Positions 28,231 through 38,380 of a stretch of 64,000 nucleotides of DNA are shown here, one piece after another (the stretch's first letter is position 1; every line of letters starts with the position of its first letter). The DNA is from Lacisediminimonas profundi (lineage in GTDB: Bacteria; Pseudomonadota; Gammaproteobacteria; Burkholderiales; Burkholderiaceae_D), in contig NZ_VTTH01000004.1 in NCBI RefSeq assembly GCF_008831265.1, forward strand, positions 1-64,000, read 5' to 3'. The translations under genes were made by a program, and so were the position numbers. Below the pieces are notes generated by a model. It saw nothing but the letters and a program-made list of their open reading frames with translations, was not told the DNA's origin and did no database searches.

Positions 28231-29310
28231 TCAGCTTGTCCTGTCCACGGCGCCGGCTGCGGCGCCGCTCGGGCGCCGCGATTCCAGCAGACGATAGAGC
28301 GGCCCGACCGTCAGCACCAGGATGCACAAGCGCATCACATGAAATGCCGTCACTACCGGCACGCCCAGTTGCAGCGTCTTGGCCGTCAGGCTCATTTCCG
28401 CGATGCCGCCGGGCGCGGTAGCGAGGATGGCCGTCGCAGCCGGAATCGGGCCGGCCCATGAAACCAACATTCCGAATCCTGCCGCAACCAGGATCGCGAC
28501 CAGGCTGCAAAGGGTCACGCTGAGCAGGAAACGCGGTGCGGTGCGGATGAACGCAGGGCTGAACCGGGTGCCAAGCGCAATCCCGATGAACAGTTGTCCG
28601 AGCGAGATCATCCACGACGGCATGGCCGAGAGGTTGATGCCGCAACCAGTCAACAACATCGTCACCAGTAACGGACCGATGAACCATACATTGGGCCAGC
28701 GAAAACGGGCCAGCAACAGCGCGCCGGCGCAGGTGAGCAGCACCAGCGCGAGCAGGCCGGGCGCATCCACCAAACTCACGCCCGCCACATAGGGATCGCT
28801 GCCGTGTACCCCGGCAAACTTGAACGCGAAGGGTATGGTGGCGACCACCAGCAGGATGCGCAGGCTATGGGCCGCCGCCACCTTTTCCCCCGCTGCGCCT
28901 TCGCGCTCGCCCTGTAGCGCCATCTCCGACGCCCCGCCTATAGCCATGGAAAAAAACGCCGTGGGGCGATCGATGTCGCACATGCGTTGCAGCAGGACCG
29001 CGGACAAGAGCGTCAGGATCATCGCGAACAAGGCACCGGCAGCGATGTAGCCGGCGCAGGACGCCACCACCAGCAATACCGCTGGCGTGAAATACAGGCC
29101 GAGCGCGGTGCCGATCGCCCATTGTCCCGCGCATTGCGCAGGGTATGGACATGACAACTCCCAGCCGGCCATCCGGGCTGCGGCGGTGGCGAACAGCGGA
29201 CCGATCATCCACGGCAGTGGCGTGTTGAGGCTGGTGCAGAGGAACGCAGCAGCCAGGCCTAGCGACAGCGAGAAAAGGAAGCCGCGCAAGGGGCCGTAAG
29301 AAAAATGCAT
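28231..29310 (-). CDS. AbrB-family membrane protein
   Basis: About 359-residue integral membrane protein with an internal duplication (two AbrB-type halves). Diagnostic pieces: LPWMIGPLFATAAARMAG near residue 35, MAIGGASEMA in the first half, and ATAPGGIAEMSLTAKTLQLG in the second. Members were once annotated as ammonia monooxygenase; function is poorly known and probably transport. ATG at 29310 is the start that begins homology. Confidence 0.8.
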   Translation of the reverse strand: MHFSYGPLRGFLFSLSLGLAAAFLCTSLNTPLPWMIGPLFATAAARMAGWELSCPYPAQCAGQWAIGTALGLYFTPAVLLVVASCAGYIAAGALFAMILTLLSAVLLQRMCDIDRPTAFFSMAIGGASEMALQGEREGAAGEKVAAAHSLRILLVVATIPFAFKFAGVHGSDPYVAGVSLVDAPGLLALVLLTCAGALLLARFRWPNVWFIGPLLVTMLLTGCGINLSAMPSWMISLGQLFIGIALGTRFSPAFIRTAPRFLLSVTLCSLVAILVAAGFGMLVSWAGPIPAATAILATAPGGIAEMSLTAKTLQLGVPVVTAFHVMRLCILVLTVGPLYRLLESRRPSGAAAGAVDRTS

Positions 29311-29492
29311 GGCGCGAATTTTACGCGAACGGACGTGCGCCGAGCGCTGTGTATGACGAATTGCAGGTTTCCCGCAGTTGTCGTTTGTGCTACGTCGGTT
29401 CGGCTGGTCACCGGACAAATACGCTGAACGAAAGGATGCCCACCGGATCCAAACGGGGTGAATTCACACCAATCGACAGCGCAAGGAAGCTC

Positions 29493-30455
29493 ATGACCAG
29501 GAAGCCCGTTCCGCCCTTTGCGGGCATCATTCTTTCGTTGCTGGCTGCGGCGGTGCTTGCAGCGTGCGGCGGTGGCAACGGTGAGTCGGGCGCCCCGGTC
29601 GCCTCTGCCCCGTCCAGCACGCCGCTGAATCTGGACTTCGAGCCGAACGCGCCGACAGCGGTCAACAATACGGCAACGGACGGTTTCAACTGGTTCAACT
29701 ACCGTCGCCAGCAGGTCGGTCTCGGCGCCCTGGCGCGCAGTGTTCCGCTTGACCGTGCGGCGCAGGCGCACTCGGACTACCAGAAGCTCAACAACGTCAT
29801 CTCCCACGAAGAAACGCCTGGTGCCCCGGGCTATACCGGCGCCGAGCTGGGAGAGCGGATTGCCGCTGCCGGCTACACGTTTACCTCCGGGCGTTACGCC
29901 TATGGAGAAGTGATTTCTGCGACCGGCAGCGTGTCAGGCTTTGCCGCGGCGGAGGACCTGATCACGGCCATCTATCACCGTTTCGTGATCTTCGAGCCGA
30001 CTTTTTTTCAGGCCGGATCGGGATCGGCCACCGTTCAGGGTGGCTACACGTACTTCACCACCAACTTCACGGCGGACGGCCTGGGCAACGGACTGGGTCC
30101 CGCCGGATTCGTCACCTATCCCCGCCCGTCCCAGCAAAACACGCCGACCAACTTCCTGAGCGACCGCGAAATACCCGATCCGGTGCCGGACCGCAACGAG
30201 GTCGGCTTTCCGATCAGCATCCACGCTGACATTACTTCCACAGTGAAGGTGAGCAGCTTCACCGTGCGCCCCCAGTCCGGCGGGATACTGGCGGCAAAAC
30301 TGCTCAGCAGGGATACCGATGTCGAAACGCCATCCTCGGCGGCGGCCTTGGTGCCGCTGGATCCGCTGACGCCGAAGACCGTGTACGAGGTGCAGTTCAG
30401 CGGCACCATCAACGACACCCCGGTGACGCGGAACTGGAGCTTCACGACCCGATAA
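29493..30455 (+). CDS. CAP/SCP-domain lipoprotein
   Basis: 320-residue exported protein. The N-terminus is a lipoprotein signal with lipobox LAAC followed by GGGN. Residues about 65-200 are a CAP (cysteine-rich secretory, SCP/PR1) domain: FNYRRQQVGLGALARSVPLDRAAQAHSDY, ISHEETPG, and YTGAELGERI. The C-terminal 110 residues look like an Ig-like beta domain (TPKTVYEVQFSGTIND). Surface-exposed; function of bacterial CAP proteins is largely unknown. Confidence 0.8.
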   Translation: MTRKPVPPFAGIILSLLAAAVLAACGGGNGESGAPVASAPSSTPLNLDFEPNAPTAVNNTATDGFNWFNYRRQQVGLGALARSVPLDRAAQAHSDYQKLNNVISHEETPGAPGYTGAELGERIAAAGYTFTSGRYAYGEVISATGSVSGFAAAEDLITAIYHRFVIFEPTFFQAGSGSATVQGGYTYFTTNFTADGLGNGLGPAGFVTYPRPSQQNTPTNFLSDREIPDPVPDRNEVGFPISIHADITSTVKVSSFTVRPQSGGILAAKLLSRDTDVETPSSAAALVPLDPLTPKTVYEVQFSGTINDTPVTRNWSFTTR

Positions 30456-30510
30456 GGAGCCTGTCGCAAGTGGCTGCGCAGATTTACGCCAGGTGACGGC
30501 CCCCGGGTTC

Positions 30511-31152
30511 TCAGTGCTCGCTGCTTGTTCCGGGCGCTCGTGCCAGTTCGCCATTGGGCTTGCGCACGTAGGGACGGTCATGGCCTGACAGGTAGAGGGC
30601 AACGGTCGTCACCCATTGATGGGTAGGCGCCGGCTGGGCATGCGTGCTGGGCACCAGGCCCAGCATGGTCAGGCCTACCACCCAGCGTTGCAGGTGCAGT
30701 CCTGGCTGTCCTTCCGATTGGCGAATGAAGGCAATTGCCACCAGCGTGCCCAGCCCGATTCCGGTGACGACTTCGGAAGCGGAGTGGACGTGCAGCACCA
30801 GCCTCGACAGCCCGATCATCAGCGCTGCGGCGAAGCCGAGCAGCACGCCGCAAACGCGTACCGATGGTCGAGCATGTTGCAGCAGCAGGTAGGCAATCAC
30901 CGGCAACACGGCGCATGCCCGCATGGCGTGCCCGCTGATCCCGGTGAAATCCAGGCCCGGAATGCCGATGCCCCAGCCGATGAATGCAATCTTGGTTGCA
31001 AGCACCATCGTCAGCGCACCGCCAAACAGCAAGCACCACGACAGGGCCATGCGCCATGCGCCGGCCGAGATCAGCCAAATAACGATCGCCGCCGCAGCCG
31101 GCATCGTGATGATGCTGTCGCCGATAAAGGTAATGGATTGCCAGGAAATCAT
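30511..31152 (-). CDS. PAP2-family membrane phosphatase
   Basis: 213-residue membrane protein with five to six hydrophobic helices. The PAP2 motif 2 is FTGISGHAMRACAV and motif 3 is IGLSRLVLHVHSASEVVTG, carrying the catalytic histidines. Motif 1 (KxxxxxxRP) is not clear. Likely substrates are lipid phosphates such as undecaprenyl pyrophosphate or phosphatidic acid. Confidence 0.82.
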   Translation of the reverse strand: MISWQSITFIGDSIITMPAAAAIVIWLISAGAWRMALSWCLLFGGALTMVLATKIAFIGWGIGIPGLDFTGISGHAMRACAVLPVIAYLLLQHARPSVRVCGVLLGFAAALMIGLSRLVLHVHSASEVVTGIGLGTLVAIAFIRQSEGQPGLHLQRWVVGLTMLGLVPSTHAQPAPTHQWVTTVALYLSGHDRPYVRKPNGELARAPGTSSEH

Positions 31153-31306
31153 GAGGGAAAATTTTGGCTTGGTGCAAGGGACGCTGCACTTCAGCGCTTG
31201 CCACTATTACAGCCTACTTCCCCTGGCGCCTGGTTGAGATTTTGCAAAGCGGCCGGGACGCTTTGCCTCGGGTTTGCGCCAGCGGGCGTTGTTGACAACC
31301 TTGTCT

Positions 31307-31335
31307 GAAAACATATTGCCGGCCAATATGTTTTC
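31307..31335. repeat. Perfect inverted repeat GAAAACATATTG
   Basis: Twelve-base arms at 31307-31318 and 31324-31335 flank CCGGC. It lies 26 bases after the stop of the GGDEF-EAL gene, so it may be its RNA 3' hairpin, or an operator. Confidence 0.5.
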
Positions 31336-31361
31336 CAGCCTGCCGCCAGCTCCCGGCGGCC

Positions 31362-33551
31362 TCAGCCCACCGCCGGCTGCAATGCAGGAGCGGCGATTAC
31401 CATTGCTTCAAATGCATCGGGCGGGACCGCTGGCGAGAACAGATAGCCCTGCCCGAAGTCACAGCCAGCCGCCGCCAGCAGGGCGCGCTGTTGCTCGGTC
31501 TCGATCCCTTCGGCAACCACCTGCATGCCAAGCTTGTGGGCCATCACGATGATTGCTTCGGAAATGGCGCGGTGGCCGGCATTGCTTGCCATGTCCGTCA
31601 CGAAGGATTTGTCGATCTTCAGGTAATCGGCATGGTATCGGTTCAGATACGCCATCGACGAATATCCGGTGCCGAAGTCGTCAATCGCCACTTGCACGCC
31701 TGCGCTCTTGAGTTCCAGCAGCCGCGATTTGACACCGCTGGCTTCGTCAAGCAAAACCCCTTCGGTGATTTCTATCGACAGGCAGCCAGGATCGAGCGAC
31801 TGTGCCGAGAGGAAGTCGATCCAGTCGGCAGTCCTGGTCTGCTGATTCAGTTCCAGCGGCGACTTGTTGACGCCGATCTGGAACGGGAAGCCGAGCAGCG
31901 TGCTCCAGCGCTTGGCCCACCGTACGGCCTCGAAGAACACCCAGTCGCCAATCTTGCCAATCAGGCCGGCCTCCTCCGCCGCCGGAATGAATTCGGCCGG
32001 ACTGACATAGCCGCGTTGGGGATGGCGCCAGCGCAACAGCGACTCGGCCTTGCGTACTTCGCCGGTCGCCAGGTCGATGATGGGCTGGAAGTACAGCTCG
32101 AATTGTCCGGTCGCCAGTGCGTTGCGCAGATCGGCCGCCAGTCGCAGCTTGGTCAGAGCCTGATCCTGCATGCGGCTCTGGAAATAGCGGAATCCTGCGC
32201 GTCCTTCATTCTTGACCACGTACATCGCCTGGTCTGCCTTTTGCAGAAGCGCCTCGCCGTCGCGGGCGTCGTCGGGACACATGGCAATGCCGATACTTGC
32301 CGACAGGAACAGGGTTTCCGATTCCAGCTCGAAAGGCTGGGCCAGCGTTGCCAGTATGGCCTGCGCCACCCGGTCCAGCACCTTCGGGTCCGCGACCTCG
32401 GACAGGATGACGGTGAACTCGTCGCCGCCGACCCTGGCAACCGTGTCGGTCTCGCGCACCGACGCCGCGATGCGGTGGGCTACCGCGGTGAGCAGTTGGT
32501 CTCCATGCCGATGGCCAAGGGCATCGTTGATGTCCTTGAAGTGGTCGAGGTCGATCATGAAGAGCGCCACCATGGCTCCAGAGCGTGCTGACTTCCTGAT
32601 TTCCAGCGCCAGGCGGTCGGCGAAGAGTTGCCGGTTGGGCAGCCCGGTCAGCGTGTCGTAATTCGCCTGCTGCCAGATCAGTTCGCGTGACTGTTTTTTC
32701 TCGGTGATGTCGGAAAACATCGCCATGTACTGCGCATCTCCGGCGGGGTCGCGAATTTGCCGGACGGTGAGCCACTCTGCGTATTCATGGCCGTCAGCGC
32801 GCCGGTTCCATATCTCGCCCTGCCAGATGCCGCGGCTCTGGATGCTGCCCCACATCTGCTTGTAGAAGCTGGCGTCCTGTCTTCCGGAACTCAGCAAGCG
32901 CGGATTCTTGCCCAGCACTTCGCTTGCCTTGTAGCCAGTGAGGCGGGTGAATGCGGGGTTGATCGCAAGGATGTTGTTGTCGGCATCGCTGATCATCATC
33001 GCTTCGGCGCTGTTCTCATACACCAGCCGCGACAACTGCAGTCGTTGTTCCTGTTCGATTTCCCCAGTAATGTCGGTGTGCGTGATGACCGTCTTGCCGA
33101 TTCCGCCGCCGGCGACGCGCGCATCGAGCCGGATCCAGCATTCGCGCTGGGCGCACAGGTAGCGGTACTGCGCGGAGAAGTTGTCCTGTTGTCCGTCGAG
33201 TACCCTCCTGATTCCATCCCGTATCGCCCTGGCTTCGTACAGCCCGTCACGCGCTGCGTCGTCGCAGAGGTCCAGATAGTTGAGGTCCAGGGCGACTCGG
33301 TGCAGCAACGATTGCTGGTCATGCGGGCTGCGCAACCAGGCGTTGTTGAGAAGAATGATCTTCCCGGCACTGTCGAGGATGCACAAGCGGATGTCCAAGG
33401 CGTCCAGAGCCAGGCGCAATACCCGATTAGCCTCCTGCAAGACATGTTCTCCGCTGCTGGCTCCGGCGGGAGCCGAGGGCAGGTTGGCGACGAAGGGTTC
33501 TGATGCCGGCACTGCCAGCATTCGGCGCACAGCCTTGAGCCAGGCGGTCAT
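31362..33551 (-). CDS. PAS-PAS-GGDEF-EAL cyclic-di-GMP protein
   Basis: 729-residue cytoplasmic signalling protein. Two PAS domains (about 45-160 and 165-285) precede a GGDEF diguanylate cyclase domain (about 290-450) and an EAL phosphodiesterase domain (about 465-720). The GGDEF motif is intact (ARVGGDEFTV), with an inhibitory RxxD site (RETD) five residues before it. The EAL domain has ESLLRW in place of EALLRW, DDFGTGYSS, KIDKSF and AEGIET, so it keeps the metal-binding set. Either activity could dominate. It stands alone. No transmembrane segment is seen. Confidence 0.92.
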   Translation of the reverse strand: MTAWLKAVRRMLAVPASEPFVANLPSAPAGASSGEHVLQEANRVLRLALDALDIRLCILDSAGKIILLNNAWLRSPHDQQSLLHRVALDLNYLDLCDDAARDGLYEARAIRDGIRRVLDGQQDNFSAQYRYLCAQRECWIRLDARVAGGGIGKTVITHTDITGEIEQEQRLQLSRLVYENSAEAMMISDADNNILAINPAFTRLTGYKASEVLGKNPRLLSSGRQDASFYKQMWGSIQSRGIWQGEIWNRRADGHEYAEWLTVRQIRDPAGDAQYMAMFSDITEKKQSRELIWQQANYDTLTGLPNRQLFADRLALEIRKSARSGAMVALFMIDLDHFKDINDALGHRHGDQLLTAVAHRIAASVRETDTVARVGGDEFTVILSEVADPKVLDRVAQAILATLAQPFELESETLFLSASIGIAMCPDDARDGEALLQKADQAMYVVKNEGRAGFRYFQSRMQDQALTKLRLAADLRNALATGQFELYFQPIIDLATGEVRKAESLLRWRHPQRGYVSPAEFIPAAEEAGLIGKIGDWVFFEAVRWAKRWSTLLGFPFQIGVNKSPLELNQQTRTADWIDFLSAQSLDPGCLSIEITEGVLLDEASGVKSRLLELKSAGVQVAIDDFGTGYSSMAYLNRYHADYLKIDKSFVTDMASNAGHRAISEAIIVMAHKLGMQVVAEGIETEQQRALLAAAGCDFGQGYLFSPAVPPDAFEAMVIAAPALQPAVG

Positions 33552-33833
33552 GGCGAACCCGCCGCCGGGCGCCGACTGGTGTGCGGCCGATGTCGAAATG
33601 CTGTCGCTGCGTTGCTCGTGACTTGCGCACCGGCGACTGAGGAGTTAGACGAGAAATTCATTTGAAACGGGAGCCTCTTGGTCGATGACTGGCCTTGTGC
33701 CAAGAGAAGCGAAGGTTCATATTGCAGAGTGGCAACATTCTCCTTCCTTACAGCCCTCGCCATCTTTGATCTGAATCAACTAATTCCGGAGTGCCGCAGT
33801 CTTTCCGCGGGCAGTAGCGGATTGCAGGAAGGC

Positions 33834-33860
33834 AAAAAAAAAGCCCGCCGGTGGGCGGGC
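33834..33860 (-). terminator. Intrinsic terminator of the 64-residue gene
   Basis: GCCCGCC-GGTG-GGCGGGC followed on the - strand by nine T. It sits 50 bases after the small gene. The gap 33552-33833 before it shows no other gene. Confidence 0.88.
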
Positions 33861-33912
33861 TCTGCAACTTCAGCAAGGGTTTCCGGCGGGTCGGCCAGTC
33901 CCCTCGATCTGA

Positions 33913-34107
33913 TTACAGGCGTGCTGCAAGCGAGCGGATCTGCTCCATCTGGGTGGTGGAGACCGGCCCCTGTTCACCGACAATGTGTGCCATTTCCAGC
34001 GACTGGGACAGCAGGGCCCACAGAGAGGAACCGGCGGATTTTGCCGGACGTGAAGCCACGGTACGTGAACTGGCGAAGCCGGGAGTGCGTAGAGCGGTAG
34101 CGGTCAT
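33913..34107 (-). CDS. Small hypothetical protein (64 residues)
   Basis: Starts MTATALRTPGFASSRTVASR after AGGGAAAC and ends SLAARL; rich in Ser, Ala and Arg at the front and helical at the back (LSQSLEMAHIVGEQGPVSTTQ). A dedicated terminator follows, which supports a real short transcript. No family recognised. Confidence 0.6.
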   Translation of the reverse strand: MTATALRTPGFASSRTVASRPAKSAGSSLWALLSQSLEMAHIVGEQGPVSTTQMEQIRSLAARL

Positions 34108-34346
34108 GATGTTTCCCTGAAAAGTTGAAAGATGGTGAATATCTGTTGTAGTGAATATAGGGAATGTGACCGCAGACTGCCAATTTAGTCTGGCAATACC
34201 AGTTATAAGCCAGGAGAAGATACGTGCCTGCCAGTAACGCCAGCGGGCATATCGCCGTCGCGCTGTAAGTGGAACCCACACTATCGGCTGCTCGCTTCGT
34301 GAACCAAACTGTAATTTCCTGAAAGGGAATGGAAGTGACCAGCTTC

Positions 34347-34374
34347 AAGCCCGCCTGCAAGCGGGCTTTTTTTT
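34347..34374 (+). terminator. Orphan + strand terminator
   Basis: AAGCCCGC-CTGCAA-GCGGGCTT plus a run of eight T. No + strand gene lies upstream of it within the 34108-34346 gap, so it may end an unannotated small RNA. The remainder of 34108-34526 shows no gene. Confidence 0.75.
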
Positions 34375-34526
34375 GGCAAGAGCCAGTTCACGTCGCCAAC
34401 TAAGGCCACTCGCTGTGTTGTCGGAATCGCGAACTATTGCTCCAAGTCAAACCTGACGCTCCTAAGACTTTTCCTACACGGCAAGCACCTTTACTATCCT
34501 CTCAACCAACCACCCTGGAGCGCGTA

Positions 34527-34817
34527 ATGATGAAGGTAGAAAGCCTGCTGGTCAGTTTAGATACAAACACAAGTGGCTTGCAGGATGTCGTACAGATGGA
34601 AGAACTGCTGCGGGGTACAGACGACCTGACCCGCTCGGTAATTGAAGCCGGACTGAGGCTGCTGCGTACCGAAGGACTGGAGCCGGCAGCCGATTTTGTC
34701 TCTGCCAACATGAGCGCGATGCGCATGGAGAGCCGGGCCCGGTTGAATGCAAGAATTGGTTCGACCGTATTGAGCACGGTGGACCAGGGCGGTGAAGAGT
34801 TGGCGCTGGCCGACTGA
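34527..34817 (+). CDS. Small hypothetical protein (96 residues)
   Basis: Begins MMKVESLLVSLDTNTSG; GGAG is six bases before the ATG. Acidic, mostly helical, no membrane segment. A strong terminator follows. I recognise no family. Confidence 0.65.
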   Translation: MMKVESLLVSLDTNTSGLQDVVQMEELLRGTDDLTRSVIEAGLRLLRTEGLEPAADFVSANMSAMRMESRARLNARIGSTVLSTVDQGGEELALAD

Positions 34818-34840
34818 TCGCTTGATCGTGCGTTGCGCAA

Positions 34841-34872
34841 AAGCCCGGCCTGAGCGGCCGGGCTTTTTTTTC
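34841..34872 (+). terminator. Intrinsic terminator of the 96-residue gene
   Basis: AAGCCCGGCC and GGCCGGGCTT pair around TGAGC, followed by a run of T on the + strand. The symmetry also lets it end the livF transcript coming from the right, though the T run there is short. Confidence 0.88.
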
Positions 34873-34896
34873 GGCGATCGATCCGGTAATCCAGCC

Positions 34897-35673
34897 TTAC
34901 ATCCCGAGATACGCGGCACGCACCGCCTCGCTGGAGAGCAGTTCTTCTCCAGTTCCGCTGAGCGTGACCGTTCCGGTTTCCAGCACGTAGCCGCGATCGG
35001 CAATCGCCAATGCGGCAAAGGCGTTCTGTTCAACCAGCAGGATAGTGATGCCCTGTTCCTTCAGAGCGGCGATGACGTTGAAGACTTCCTTTACCAGCAA
35101 GGGCGCAAGCCCCATCGATGGTTCGTCGAGCAGCAGCAGTTTCGGCCGTCCCATCAGCGCCCGGCCGATGGATAACATCTGCTGCTGGCCGCCCGAGAGT
35201 GTGCCCGCCGGCAGCTGGCGCTTCTCTTTCAGCACCGGGAACATCGCATACACTTTTTCCAGATCGCCTGCGACCTGTTGCCTGGGTTGCGTATAGGCGC
35301 CGAGCCGAAGGTTGTCCTCGATCGACAGTGGGCCGAACACTTGCCGCCCTTCCGGGCTTTGGCAGATGCCAAGCCGCACCCGCTGATCCGGCCGTAGTCG
35401 GCTGATGTCCTGGCCGTCAAATTCAATCCGCCCTGCGGTCGCCGGCTGCGCTCCCGACAGGGTGCGCAGGAGTGTCGTCTTGCCGGCGCCATTGGCGCCG
35501 ACCAAGGCGACGATCTCGCCGCGCCTGACATCGAGATCGACGCCCTTTAGCGCCGTAATGCGGCCGTAGGCGCTGGCCAGGCCCTGTACCCGAAGCAGGA
35601 CATCCTTCTTGTCCGACAAGATTCCCGAGGGGGTGTTCAGTCCTTTGTTGATGATGAGCTCGCTTGCTTTCAT
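34897..35673 (-). CDS. livF: LIV-type ABC transporter ATP-binding protein (LivF-like), second system
   Basis: 258-residue ATPase with Walker A GANGAGKTT (normal lysine, unlike the first system), signature LSGGQQQM, Walker B LLLDEPSMGLAP, and VEQN. An N-terminal extension of about 25 residues precedes the usual start. Last gene of the liv set; a terminator lies beyond. It pairs with LivG at 35707. Confidence 0.9.
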   Translation of the reverse strand: MKASELIINKGLNTPSGILSDKKDVLLRVQGLASAYGRITALKGVDLDVRRGEIVALVGANGAGKTTLLRTLSGAQPATAGRIEFDGQDISRLRPDQRVRLGICQSPEGRQVFGPLSIEDNLRLGAYTQPRQQVAGDLEKVYAMFPVLKEKRQLPAGTLSGGQQQMLSIGRALMGRPKLLLLDEPSMGLAPLLVKEVFNVIAALKEQGITILLVEQNAFAALAIADRGYVLETGTVTLSGTGEELLSSEAVRAAYLGM

Positions 35674-35706
35674 GTGTTTCTAGTCCCTGATCCCTTATCC
35701 CTGGCT

Positions 35707-36467
<761 letters not shown>

Positions 36468-36468
<1 letters not shown>

Positions 36469-37406
36469 CAGTTTTTCCTCCCGAAACGGGCGGCCAGGGT
36501 AGGCACCAGGCCGCGTGGCAGGAAAATCATGCACAGGATGAGGATGGCGCCGAACACGATGGTCTCCCAGCCCTCGAAAGTGGCCAGCGCCTGTGGCAGC
36601 GCGGTCAGCAGCAAGGCGCCGATCAGGGACCCGTACACCGAGGCCATGCCGCCTACCACGACCATGGTCACCAGTTCGATCGAGTGGCCGAAGTCGGCCA
36701 GGTTGGGCGAGACGAAACCGACATAGTGGGCGGTCACGCTCCCCATCAGGCTGGCAAACGCGGCCGACATGACAAAAATCACCACCTTGTAGCGGTTGAC
36801 GTTGACGCCGGCCACCTGCGAGGCGACTTCCGATCCATGCAAGGCACGCATGGCGCGGCCGAAGGGCGAGTCGATCAGGTTGAGCGAGGCCCACACGCTG
36901 AACACCAGGATGGCGGCGACAATCCAGTACCAGTGACGGTCTCCGGCGATCTCCAGTCCAAACAGCGCAAAGGCTGGCACCGGCATGCCGTCGGGGCCGC
37001 CGGTGAACTTCGCTTCGTTGCGCAGCACCATGTTGATCAGCATGCCCAAGCCAAGTGTCGCCATTGCCAGGTAATGGCCCTTGAGGCGGAAGATCGGCCG
37101 GGCGACCACGGCCGCCAGCAGCGCCGCCATCAGCACCCCGGCCAGCATGGCGGGAAGCGGATGCCAGCCGAAATGGGTCGGCAGGATCGCGCTGGCAAAA
37201 GCGCCGATGCCGATGAAGCCGGCGTGTCCCATGCTGATCTGGCCGGCAAAACCGATCAGCAGGTTGAGGCCGAGCACGATTACCGCATTGATGCCGATAC
37301 GGATCGCCAGGTCGAGATAGAAGCTGTTGGGCAGCACGAAGGGCAGCACCGCAATGATCGCGATGAGCAGCAACAGGCCGGAGTAGCGCTTGATGTTCAT
37401 GCTCAC
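36468..37406 (-). CDS. livM: LIV-type ABC transporter permease (LivM-like), second system
   Basis: 312-residue membrane permease with the LivM stretch NLLIGFAGQISMGHAGFIGIG and the EAA-like loop LHGSEVASQVAGVNVNRYK. The GTG at 37406 overlaps the livH stop (GTGA); an ATG two codons later is the alternative. Confidence 0.9.
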
Positions 37407-38278
37407 ACCCGATCCGTGACGCGGGCGCCGAACAGGCCGCGCGGCATGAAGAAAAGTATCAACAGGATCAGCACGAAGGCAATCGCGTCCTTGTAGGAAG
37501 AGGACAGGTAGCCGGCGCCGAACGCTTCAAGCACCCCGAGTACCAGACCGCCGACCACCGCGCCCAAGCCATTTCCCAGCCCGCCGAGAACTGCTGCGAC
37601 GAAGCCTTTGAGGCCGAGCATGATGCCGACGTCGAACGAGGTCAGCGTGATCGGCGTGATCAGGATCCCGCCCAGCGCTCCAATGCCCGCCGACATGGCG
37701 AAGCTCATGAACAGCACCCAGCTGGTGTTGATTCCCACCAGTTCGGCGGCAAGCCGGTTGACCGAAGTGGCAAGCATTGCCTTGCCGGCGAGCGTGCGGT
37801 TGAAGAAGAACCACAGCCCGGCCACAACCAGCGCGGATACGCCCAGTACCCACAAGCTTTGCGGCATCAGCGTGGCGCCGAACACCTGGATCGGCGCATC
37901 GCCCGAAAAAGCCGGAAGGCTGTGCGAGCCCTTTCCCAGCCAGACCTGTATACCGCCGCGAATCACCAGCGAAGCACCGATGGTGACGATGATCAGGGTG
38001 ACCGGCTCGGCCCCCTTGATCGGATCGATTGTCAGCTTTTCCATCAGCAGGCCGACCAGCGCGGGAATCACGACCGCCAGCAGCAGCGCCGCCGGTAGCG
38101 GCAGGCCGGCTTGCGCGAAGTACACCGCAAGCATGCCGCCCAGCATGATGAACTCGCCCTGGGCGAAATTGATCACATTGCTCGCGTTGTAAATGATGGT
38201 GAAACCGAGCGCGGCCAATGCATAGGTCGCGCCGACGGTCAGGCCGGAAAACAGGTACTGCAGGAACTGGGCAAGCAT
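37403..38278 (-). CDS. livH: LIV-type ABC transporter permease (LivH-like), second system
   Basis: About 291-residue membrane permease with ALGFTIIYNASNVINFAQGE near residue 24, the family hallmark, and GGLGNGLGAVVGGLVLG near the end. ATG at 38278 is preferred to an in-frame TTG 12 codons upstream. A long hairpin separates it from the binding-protein gene. Confidence 0.9.
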   Translation of the reverse strand: MLAQFLQYLFSGLTVGATYALAALGFTIIYNASNVINFAQGEFIMLGGMLAVYFAQAGLPLPAALLLAVVIPALVGLLMEKLTIDPIKGAEPVTLIIVTIGASLVIRGGIQVWLGKGSHSLPAFSGDAPIQVFGATLMPQSLWVLGVSALVVAGLWFFFNRTLAGKAMLATSVNRLAAELVGINTSWVLFMSFAMSAGIGALGGILITPITLTSFDVGIMLGLKGFVAAVLGGLGNGLGAVVGGLVLGVLEAFGAGYLSSSYKDAIAFVLILLILFFMPRGLFGARVTDRV

Positions 38279-38315
38279 CGTTCGGTCGATCTCAGGGAAT
38301 TGAAGGTCGGACAAT

Positions 38316-38358
38316 CATGCACGCGCCGGACCGCTTCATGTGGTCCGGCGCGTGCATG
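38316..38358 (-). terminator. Long hairpin between binding-protein gene and livH
   Basis: Seventeen-base perfect arms (38316-38332 and 38342-38358) around a nine-base loop. There is no T run, so partial attenuation or mRNA protection is likely, keeping binding protein above permeases. Confidence 0.7.
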
Positions 38359-38380
38359 AGAAGCACGAGTGCGCGGGTAC

